Part shown: positions 57,888-64,000 of the stretch, piece after piece | Position numbering within the stretch: position 1 is the first letter of the stretch | How the letters are laid out: each line of letters starts with the position of its first letter | Source of the DNA: Acetivibrio saccincola | Lineage (GTDB): Bacteria; Bacillota; Clostridia; Acetivibrionales; Acetivibrionaceae | Length of the DNA stretch: 64,000 nucleotides | Reading direction: 5' to 3' | Assembly: GCF_002844395.1 (NCBI RefSeq) | Contig: NZ_CP025197.1 | Span: forward strand, 806,001 to 870,000 | The notes under the pieces: model-generated | The model's input: only the letters and a program-made list of their open reading frames with translations | Told to the model about the DNA's origin: nothing | Databases searched by the model: none | Made by a program: the position numbers and the translations under genes

Positions 57888-58208
57888 ATGTCTACAGGAA
57901 CGTGTAGTACTCAATCGGTATTAAATGCAGGTTCTAAAGCAGATGATTTGAAAGCTGTAGATGATTTACCTTCAAATATTCAAAGCAATGTAAAGAGCTT
58001 CTTTAAAGGTGGCTCAAATAAATACAATGACTTTACAGTTGAGAAGATGCCGAATGGTAATTATATGGCAAAGATGACTAAGCCGGGTGATGTTCCAGGT
58101 TCAAAAGCTATTTACTATAAAGAAATTTCGCCAGACGGAACTACTATTAAAGTCTATAAAGATACATTTGACCCTGCCGGTAATCTTGTCCATACAAAAC
58201 CAAAGTAA
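57888..58208 (+). pseudogene. Headless toxin tip 9
   Basis: The frame of 106 codons has a Cys five residues in (TGTCSTQSVLNAGSKADDL), matching the post-HINT position, then VKSFFKGGSNKYNDFTVEKM, YMAKMTKPGDVPGSKAIYYK and FDPAGNLVHTKPK. This is a recurring RHS C-terminal pattern. HINT and RHS are absent and no ribosome binding site is evident. Confidence 0.65.
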
Positions 58209-58230
58209 GCTGTAGGAAGAAGAACTTATA

Positions 58231-58586
58231 ATGGTGCTTCAAATACTTGAACAGTTCAGAGATTTAGTGATAGATAAAAATACATTGATTCAGTTGCTAC
58301 CGTTGGAACTAAAAAAATAAAAACTGATAAACCTGTAGAAGTATGTAATAGACATGTATTGTTGCTGCTAGAGAGCTATCAAAAAGGTGTTATTTCTAAA
58401 CAATGGCTTCTAGATTGGGTAAATACTGTGTGGTTTTCTGGCTTATTTGAATATTGTGATGAAAATTGTGATTGTATTGCCAGTGTGATGAATGAACTAG
58501 AAGAAATTGATGAGGATGGAAAAGAATTAACTCAAAAAAAAATAAATAAATACATTCATGCATTAGAGAATAATATTGAAATTTAA
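58231..58586 (+). pseudogene. Immunity gene 9 with a poly-A frameshift
   Basis: The first 29 codons (MVLQILEQFRDLVIDKNTLI) end at TAA after a run of seven A. One extra A would join them to the following frame (TDKPVEVCNRHVLLLLESYQ, WLLDWVNTVWFSGLFEYC, ELTQKKINKYIHALEN) and give a 117-residue protein. The homopolymer could be a slippage site, a true null mutation or a sequencing error. Confidence 0.6.
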
Positions 58587-58652
58587 AAGAAATTAACCAA
58601 TTAGCGGTTTCTTTGTATGCTACATCAGGGAGCTTCTTAAGCATATGTTTTT

Positions 58653-58692
58653 CCCGGCAAGCCAATACAACGGCAAGTCGGGTTTTCTTTTT
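58653..58692 (+). terminator. Terminator hairpin at the left edge of copy D
   Basis: CCCGGC/GTCGGG stem followed by TTTTCTTTTT, about 70 bases after immunity gene 9. Confidence 0.75.
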
Positions 58693-58700
58693 ATCCATGC

Positions 58701-58730
58701 TTGACAAATTGTAATACAATGTGATACAAT
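58701..58730 (+). promoter_or_regulatory. Promoter with internal dyad operator, copy D
   Basis: TTGACA and TACAAT are spaced by 18 bases around TGTAATACAATGTGATACA. Confidence 0.65.
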
Positions 58731-58761
58731 TAAACCAACAAGAAATACAGGAGGTGCAATG

Positions 58762-59151
58762 ATGTCTACAGAGAAGGATAGTATGCTTCGGGTAAGGCTT
58801 ACACAAAGGCAGTCGGATGAATTGGATGCGATTATTGGTGAGCTTCAAGCACAAATGCCGGAGGCAAGCGTTACCACATCAAGCATAGCAAGATACGCTC
58901 TGGAGAAGTATGTGAGCGACCATATTGCCAAGCGTGACGGAACCAAGATTTTTATTGAAATCAGTACCGCAGATGCCACAGACGAGGACATAAAGAATCT
59001 ATATGGCCTTCTTTCCAAGCTGTTTGACGAAACAAAGGAGAATTACTCACCAATGGTTCATTACATGGTTGGAGAGATTTTAGAGCCTGTGATGATGAAG
59101 ATGGCAAGCCACATGAAGCCTAAGAAACCGGAGGTGAGGGATGGTGAGTAA
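58762..59151 (+). CDS. Ribbon-helix-helix-type regulator, copy D
   Basis: The 129-residue protein differs from copy A by a few residues (NLYGLLSKLFD, MASHMKPKKPE). Same start logic as copies B and C. Confidence 0.7.
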   Translation: MSTEKDSMLRVRLTQRQSDELDAIIGELQAQMPEASVTTSSIARYALEKYVSDHIAKRDGTKIFIEISTADATDEDIKNLYGLLSKLFDETKENYSPMVHYMVGEILEPVMMKMASHMKPKKPEVRDGE

Positions 59152-59281
59152 GAAACAGTACACAGTCCGCTGCCCTCACTGCAATCACAGGGTATTTGAT
59201 GCCGATTACGCTGATGTTGAAATCAAATGCCCGGTATGCAGGAAGGTTTTTGAAGTAAAGCTGGAGAAAAAGGCGGGGTAA
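59144..59281 (+). CDS. Com-like zinc-ribbon protein, copy D
   Basis: 45 residues, identical in its knuckles to copies A and B. GTG start overlapping the regulator. Confidence 0.7.
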   Translation: MSKKQYTVRCPHCNHRVFDADYADVEIKCPVCRKVFEVKLEKKAG

Positions 59282-59284
59282 AAA

Positions 59285-59335
59285 GTGAATAAATCTGGCA
59301 CAGAGCCGCAAAGGGAGCGAATGACTCACCTATAG
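59285..59335 (+). CDS. Possible 16-codon leader peptide, copy D
   Basis: The frame is identical to copy A and stops at the stem-loop foot. Confidence 0.3.
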   Translation: MNKSGTEPQRERMTHL

Positions 59336-59373
59336 AGCCTGGCAGATAGTCTAAAAAACTATTTGTCGGGCTC
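59335..59373 (+). promoter_or_regulatory. Conserved stem-loop before the primase gene, copy D
   Basis: The same stem as copy A, ahead of the AGGAGGTGAG site. Confidence 0.6.
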
Positions 59374-59406
59374 TATTTATTTTCCGGCAAGTCAGGAGGT
59401 GAGAAT

Positions 59407-61581
59407 TTGAAAGTGACAATGATGGACACAGCATTAAAATATGCAGAAGCCAATATCCCCGTTATACCTCTGCACTGGATTTATGAGGGTGGCTCCTGCT
59501 CCTGCAAGGCAGGGAAAAATTGCGACAGCAAGGGAAAGCATCCGCTATATACCGGCTGGTACAAGAATTCCACTATTGATGTTGAGCAAATAAGGAAATG
59601 GTGGACGAAAACCCCCAATGCCAATATCGGAATTCCTACAGGTGAGAAATCCGACTGGCTGGTGCTTGATGTGGACGATGGTGGTGATGAAACCCTATCT
59701 GCACTTGAGGCAACACATGGAAAACCTCCGGATACGGTTACTGCTGTTACAGGAAGTGGAGGTCGGCACTATGTATTTATATACCCTAAAGGCCGGAGTA
59801 TTCCTAATAAGACCAAGTTTGCACCGGGTCTTGATACCCGTTCAACAGGTGGACTGATTGTCGTGGCTCCAAGCATTCATGTAAGCGGTAATCGGTATGA
59901 ATGGATAAAGGATTATTCTCCCTTTGACAGAACCCCGGCAGAAGCTCCGGAGTGTCTATTAATGCTTATGGAAGCGAAGGAATCTATGCTTACGCCCTTT
60001 GATAATCCGAATAGAGCGAGCAGCAGTATTTCTGCAACAATTGATGAAGGGAGCCGTAACAGTGCCCTGACGAGCCTTGCCGGGAGTATGAGAGCAAGAG
60101 GAATGACAGAAGAGAGCATCTATGCGGCATTACTTGCAGAAAACAACGCAAGGTGCAATCCTCCGCTTGATGAAGCGGAAGTTAGAAAGATAGCGCACAG
60201 TGTTAGCCGATACCAGCCAAACCTTCTGGTGAAAAAGTATTACCACAGGACAGATAGCGGGAATGCAGAAAGGCTGCGTGACAGGTTCGGCTCAATCATA
60301 AGGTATTGTCCAGCTTTTAAGTACTGGCTGGTATATGACGGCTGTTGCTGGAGGAAAGAAACCGGAGAACTTACGCAGTTTGCTATTAGAACAGCAAGAG
60401 ATATGCTCACAGAAGCAAGTCGGATAGAGGATGAGGCTGCAAGAAAAGAACTGGTGCGCCATGCTATGCAGTCTGAAAACGCAGGCAGACTGAAAGCCAT
60501 GATCGATGTGGCTTCAAACCTTGAAGGCTTGATAATAAACCCTGATGAGCTGGATGCAGATATATGGAAGCTGAACTGTAAAAATGGTGTGGTAGACCTA
60601 AAGACAGGAGAACTTTTCCCTCATAAGCGGGAGTACTATATGAGCAAAATCTGTCCTGTTGAATATAACCCAGAAAGCAAGGCTCCCAGATGGATTGAGT
60701 TTCTGAATACCATTACGGGAGGAAGCAACGAGCTTGTAAGATACCTTCAAAAAGCTGTAGGCTCGTCATTAAGCGGAGATATTTCAGAGCAGGCCCTATT
60801 TGTCCTTTATGGAACAGGAGCAAACGGAAAAAGCACATTTCTAAACACCATCTCTGACCTGTTGGGAGATTATGCAAGAAACACTCCATCCGAAACCTTT
60901 ATGGCTAAAAGAATAGAAGCGATAGGAAATGATATCGCAAGGCTTCAGGGAGCAAGGCTCGTTACTGCCATAGAAATAAATGAGGGACAAAGGCTCTCTG
61001 AGGCATTGATTAAGAGCTTTACAGGCGGAGACAGAATCACAGCAAGGTTCCTTTATGGAGAATACTTTGATTTCCAGCCGCAGTTTACCCCATTTCTCGT
61101 AGTAAACCACAGACCTGTCATAAGAGATACCAGCCACAGTATTTGGAGACGCATTAAGCTGATTCCATTTACCGTCACCATACCCGAGGATAAAAAGGAT
61201 AAGCAGCTACCAGCTAAGCTGAGAGAGGAGCTGTCCGGCATATTGTCGTGGGCAGTAGAGGGCTGCTTTCTTTGGCAGAAGGAAGGACTTGAAATGCCTG
61301 ATGAAGTCAAAACAGCTACAGAAGGGTACCGGGAGGAAATGGATACTTTCTCATCGTTCATTGAGGAATGCTGCATTGTGGAGGAGGGCAGGAAAGTCTC
61401 CAATCGGAGCATCAGGTACGCTTACGAAACATGGTGCCGGGAGAACGGAGATTATCCTCTTGGTCAAAAGCTGTTCAATGCAAAAATGACGGAGCGCGGC
61501 TTTGCTGTCAAACGCAGCGGAGCCAATGGCAGCAGGGACTGGCATGGCATTGGTCTTGCGGATGAGGGGATACTTTTGTGA
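59407..61581 (+). CDS. Bifunctional primase-polymerase/SF3-like helicase, copy D
   Basis: The 724-residue protein starts at TTG. PrimPol (WLVLDVDDGGDETL, TGGLIVVAPSIHVSGNRYEW), PriCT-1 (SALTSLAGSMRARGMTEESI), D5_N, helicase (YGTGANGKST near residue 470, FLVVNHRPVIRDTSHSIWRR) and the C-terminal D5 domain are complete. From about residue 290 it is virtually identical to copy A. Before that it differs, including a five-residue insertion, which indicates gene conversion between copies. Confidence 0.9.
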   Translation: MKVTMMDTALKYAEANIPVIPLHWIYEGGSCSCKAGKNCDSKGKHPLYTGWYKNSTIDVEQIRKWWTKTPNANIGIPTGEKSDWLVLDVDDGGDETLSALEATHGKPPDTVTAVTGSGGRHYVFIYPKGRSIPNKTKFAPGLDTRSTGGLIVVAPSIHVSGNRYEWIKDYSPFDRTPAEAPECLLMLMEAKESMLTPFDNPNRASSSISATIDEGSRNSALTSLAGSMRARGMTEESIYAALLAENNARCNPPLDEAEVRKIAHSVSRYQPNLLVKKYYHRTDSGNAERLRDRFGSIIRYCPAFKYWLVYDGCCWRKETGELTQFAIRTARDMLTEASRIEDEAARKELVRHAMQSENAGRLKAMIDVASNLEGLIINPDELDADIWKLNCKNGVVDLKTGELFPHKREYYMSKICPVEYNPESKAPRWIEFLNTITGGSNELVRYLQKAVGSSLSGDISEQALFVLYGTGANGKSTFLNTISDLLGDYARNTPSETFMAKRIEAIGNDIARLQGARLVTAIEINEGQRLSEALIKSFTGGDRITARFLYGEYFDFQPQFTPFLVVNHRPVIRDTSHSIWRRIKLIPFTVTIPEDKKDKQLPAKLREELSGILSWAVEGCFLWQKEGLEMPDEVKTATEGYREEMDTFSSFIEECCIVEEGRKVSNRSIRYAYETWCRENGDYPLGQKLFNAKMTERGFAVKRSGANGSRDWHGIGLADEGILL

Positions 61582-61584
61582 TTA

Positions 61585-61698
61585 CTGACGACTGACGGTT
61601 TCTGACGTCAATTCCGTAAATTTTTATATATATTTTTTCTTATGTGAAATTTATGAAAAAAGAGTCAGTAAGAGTCAGTACGTCAGTAAAATCTCAGT
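61585..61698. other. Candidate replication origin of the element, copy D
   Basis: Three CTGACG units (61585, 61592, 61602) face three GTCAG units (61664, 61674, 61682) across the same AT-rich core as in copy A. Confidence 0.5.
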
Positions 61699-61852
61699 AC
61701 CCTGATGCAGAGGGGAGGGGGAGGTCAAATCTCTACAGTAAAGCATAAGGGCAACGGGCTGGCAGCACCGCGTAAAAAAACGCAGGTTCAAACGGGGTAT
61801 TAACCCCAGACCATATTAACAAAAAAACAATTATGAAAATGGAGGTTTAAAC

Positions 61853-63166
61853 ATGAGATTTATAGCAGATTTGGTACATGAGAAAAAGCAATTGGTGAAA
61901 AAAGCAGAAGCCATTTTGCAGGAAGCTGAAAAAGCGGGTGGAAGTTTGACGAAGGAACAGGAGCGACAGTTTAATCGCTACACAGACAAAATAAAGAGCA
62001 TTAATGAAAGCATTGATGAGGAATTATTAAATATCAGAACCTCTGAGCCAATTCTAATTACACCACAAAAAGCTGTATCTCCTATTGAAGAATCAAAAAC
62101 ACCTGTAACAAAAGCCGTATCAAAATCATTCAGAGGGATGTTCTATGGAAACGAAACTGTGAGCTTAAGCAACAATGGTTTTCATTCCATGGATGAATTC
62201 CTGAGAACACTTCACTCAGGCAGAGCCGACAACAGGCTAATAAATGCCAGTATGGTGGAAGGGATACCTGAATTCGGCGGATATTCCGTACCGGAGGAAT
62301 ACGGAGCCTTCCTGATGGATAAATCCCTGGAGAATGAAATCATCCGTCCCAGAGCAACAGTATGGGCAATGGGAAGTGAAACAAAGAAAGTACCAGCCTT
62401 CGATGGAGCAGACAGGACCAATCACCTATTCGGCGGTATCTCAGGAGAATGGATGGAGGAAGGGCAGACAGGCACACGAAAAACAGCCAAGCTAAGGCTG
62501 ATCCAGTTAAAAGCCAAGAAGCTGGCTTGTTTCTCACAGGCATCCAATGAACTTATTGCAGATGGGATGTCCTTTGAAGAAATGTTAGCTGGAGCACTCA
62601 TTAAAGGCTTGGGCTGGTACATGGACTATGCATTTATCAATGGAACCGGTGAAGGCCAGCCTCTTGGTATTATAAATGACCCGGCGCTGATTACTGTAAA
62701 TAAAGAGGACTCTCAAGAACCAGCTACAATTACCTATCAGAATGTTGTCAATATGTTCTCAAGGCTTGCTCCGTCCTGTTTTACCAATGCGGTATGGCTC
62801 GCCAATCCATCGGTAATACCACAACTACTTACCATGACTATCACCATTGGTACCGGTGGCGCTCAGATACCGGTATTCAGGGAAGAGAGCGGGAAATTCA
62901 CACTTCTGGGTAAAGAGGTTTTATTCACTGAGAAATGCCCCGCATTGGGTGCTAAGGGAGATTTAATTCTAGCAGATCTTTCTCAGTATGCCATAGGCAT
63001 GAGGAAAGAGATTGCTCTTGACCGTTCCAATGTTCCCGGCTGGATGGAGGATATGACCGACTACAGAGTGATTGTGCGTGTAGATGGTCAGGGAACCTGG
63101 GATAAACCTATAACACCGAAAAACGGAGCAACGCTCTCATGGGCAGTAGCTCTGGAAGCGAGATAG
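61853..63166 (+). CDS. HK97-type major capsid protein, full length, copy D
   Basis: The 437-residue protein has an N-terminal delta/scaffold coiled coil (1-105) and the HK97 fold (SVPEEYGAFLMDKSLENEI, INGTGEGQPLGIINDPALIT, WLANPSVIPQLLTMTI). The C-terminus shows the expected strand pattern (LLGKEVLFTEKCPALGAKGD, SQYAIGMRKEIALDRS, RVDGQGTWDKP). In tailed phages a protease and portal gene lie just upstream. Here an origin and primase do. GGAGG precedes the ATG. Confidence 0.92.
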   Translation: MRFIADLVHEKKQLVKKAEAILQEAEKAGGSLTKEQERQFNRYTDKIKSINESIDEELLNIRTSEPILITPQKAVSPIEESKTPVTKAVSKSFRGMFYGNETVSLSNNGFHSMDEFLRTLHSGRADNRLINASMVEGIPEFGGYSVPEEYGAFLMDKSLENEIIRPRATVWAMGSETKKVPAFDGADRTNHLFGGISGEWMEEGQTGTRKTAKLRLIQLKAKKLACFSQASNELIADGMSFEEMLAGALIKGLGWYMDYAFINGTGEGQPLGIINDPALITVNKEDSQEPATITYQNVVNMFSRLAPSCFTNAVWLANPSVIPQLLTMTITIGTGGAQIPVFREESGKFTLLGKEVLFTEKCPALGAKGDLILADLSQYAIGMRKEIALDRSNVPGWMEDMTDYRVIVRVDGQGTWDKPITPKNGATLSWAVALEAR

Positions 63167-63477
63167 TCTGCTGAAATTTTATCCAAAGTCATCACTGAAC
63201 CCAGTTTTGGGGTAAATGAGTGAATACTTATTTCATTGCCACAGAACCCAATTTGAGCATAAGCAATACTTAGGGTGAAATGAGCAAATTGGAAGTGCTG
63301 CTCCTGCTGAGAAAGGCTTTTGACAGGGGTAGTGACCTTACCCACTGGTATGCTTTAATCTCTTGAAACTCTTAAGAATACTGGATTCATGAGTAGAATT
63401 GACTTGCTATATCAGTGGTTCAGAGTGATGAATGTTACTGCGGAATAAAGGCTTTAACCGTAGGAAGGGGTGAAAGC
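63167..63477. other. Non-coding stretch after the capsid gene
   Basis: I see no convincing gene in these 311 bases. A 19-codon frame from an ATG near 63389 (MSRIDLLYQWFRVMNVTAE) is the only small candidate, without a good ribosome binding site. Confidence 0.35.
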
Positions 63478-63780
63478 GTGAGAGCAAAGATTACCACAAC
63501 CATAGAGGAAGCCTTATTAAATCAAGCCAAGGTACTTGCTAAACAAGAGGGTTTGTCTGGTGCCAATGCCATTATTGAAAGGGCTCTGGAGTTGTATTTT
63601 ACCAGTATTCAAAGTGAAGTATGGGAAAAATCGTTGCCCAGCGGCTGGATAAAGAAACTGGTTCTCAAAGGGGATTCTATTCTGTACGAAAACATCAAGT
63701 GCAGAAAAGCCATGGAGAACTGCAGGCCGGATGATTACACACCTGAAAGCCTAAAAGCAAAAGGCTGGAAGAAGGTTTAG
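63478..63780 (+). CDS. CopG-like ribbon-helix-helix protein at the right end of copy D
   Basis: The 100-residue protein starts at GTG behind GGAAGGGGTGAAAGC. The N-terminus (RAKITTTIEEALLNQAKVLA, GANAIIERALELYF) is a ribbon-helix-helix DNA-binding domain. The C-terminus (LPSGWIKKLVLKGDSILYEN, YTPESLKAKGWKKV) is unassigned. It could be an antitoxin or a second regulator of the element. Confidence 0.6.
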   Translation: MRAKITTTIEEALLNQAKVLAKQEGLSGANAIIERALELYFTSIQSEVWEKSLPSGWIKKLVLKGDSILYENIKCRKAMENCRPDDYTPESLKAKGWKKV

Positions 63781-63936
63781 CAGCCAGTAAAAGAACTCTG
63801 TATTGCTCCCTGAAACGTAAAAGCGTAGGTTGCAGCCGTAAGCTTTGTTGAAACAGAAAGGGCAAATAAAGAGGATTTTGTTGCGGTTGCAGCAGTTATA
63901 AGTACAGAAGTTATATCAGTCAGAAATGTTAAGAAA

Positions 63937-64000
63937 TTTGTGTCCATGCGAAGCAGTAAAAGACCTTTGAAATCAAATGAACTAAGGCTCGTGATGCCTT
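63937..64000 (+). mobile_element. Left end of a second IS110 copy, cut by the window edge
   Basis: Apart from a few substitutions and a one-base indel, the last 64 bases match the IS110 left end at 35654 (TTTGTGTCCA, GCGAAGCAGTAAAAGACC, AACTAAGGCTCGTGATGCCT). Same orientation as the first copy. The insertion site differs. Confidence 0.85.

Larger units (their letters stand above)
58653..63936 (+). mobile_element. Satellite-like element, copy D, the most complete
   Basis: The copy has all parts: left-edge hairpin, dyad promoter, regulator, zinc ribbon, stem-loop, full primase/helicase, candidate origin, full capsid gene and a further ribbon-helix-helix gene. It ends where a second IS110 begins. 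No integrase, terminase, portal or protease gene is visible. Confidence 0.75.

Noticed and set aside
31413-63936. A complete prophage spanning the primase and capsid genes
   Set aside because: No integrase, terminase, portal, protease, tail or lysis genes are found in any copy, and the DNA between copies is RHS cassettes.

Overview
The window is low-GC Firmicute DNA of clostridial type. Reasons: AAGGAGG-type ribosome binding sites with many TTG and GTG starts, S-layer homology (SLH) proteins with Thr/Pro-rich linkers, a cohesin-like module, sporulation-type small proteins and type I-B CRISPR debris. Cohesin plus SLH plus TP linkers suggests a cellulosome-forming lineage (Acetivibrio/Hungateiclostridium-like). 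That placement is inference; no rRNA or tRNA gene was seen.

Region 1 (1-9.9 kb) is conserved-type chromosome. An F-type ATP synthase operon runs atpB-E-F-(delta/alpha)-G-D-C behind a consensus promoter. No separate atpH exists: a delta C-terminal-like domain is fused to the alpha subunit. A YitT/YczE-like membrane protein fused to a MarR domain, ssb and a membrane-tethered metallophosphoesterase follow.

Region 2 (9.87-14.5 kb) is a scar of a type I-B CRISPR-Cas locus: two repeat remnants, the first 49 codons of a WYL-type regulator, a decayed DDE transposase/ExeA-ATPase transposon where the cas effector genes would be, the C-terminal half of cas1, an intact cas2, and a DUF4846 fragment.

Region 3 (14.5-23.8 kb) holds a lytic transglycosylase, a small glycine-rich membrane protein, csoR, an ArsR/CadC-P1B ATPase operon with a clear promoter and operator, a GtrA/SMR pair and a large SLH surface protein.

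Region 4 (24-64 kb) is the most unusual. A 2315-aa protein combines signal peptide, three SLH domains, TP linker, cohesin-like domain, Ig-like segments, RHS/YD repeats, a hydrophobic segment, a HINT autoprocessing domain and a variable C-terminal tip, followed by an overlapping immunity gene. Behind it lie eight further tip/immunity cassettes in all states of decay. Two are preceded by ~3.2 kb near-identical, indel-free copies of the RHS 3' end (offsets 12,708 and 26,144 bp), so recombination could swap tips in frame.

Interleaved with the cassettes are four copies of a small phage-satellite-like element, each directly 3' of an immunity gene. Its order is terminator, promoter with an internal dyad operator, ribbon-helix-helix gene, zinc-ribbon gene, stem-loop, primase/helicase, candidate origin, HK97 capsid gene. 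Copy A is cut by an IS110 element with a candidate bridge-RNA region. Copy B is fused in frame to the RHS repeats, giving a 1681-codon primase-RHS chimera. Copy C carries a different primase and is cut by an IS91-like element whose transposase has a stop codon at the expected catalytic tyrosine. Copy D has complete primase and capsid genes and ends at a second IS110 left end.

Together region 4 reads as a cell-wall-anchored polymorphic toxin with a downstream archive of alternative warheads and immunities, assembled and rearranged by satellite and insertion-sequence DNA.
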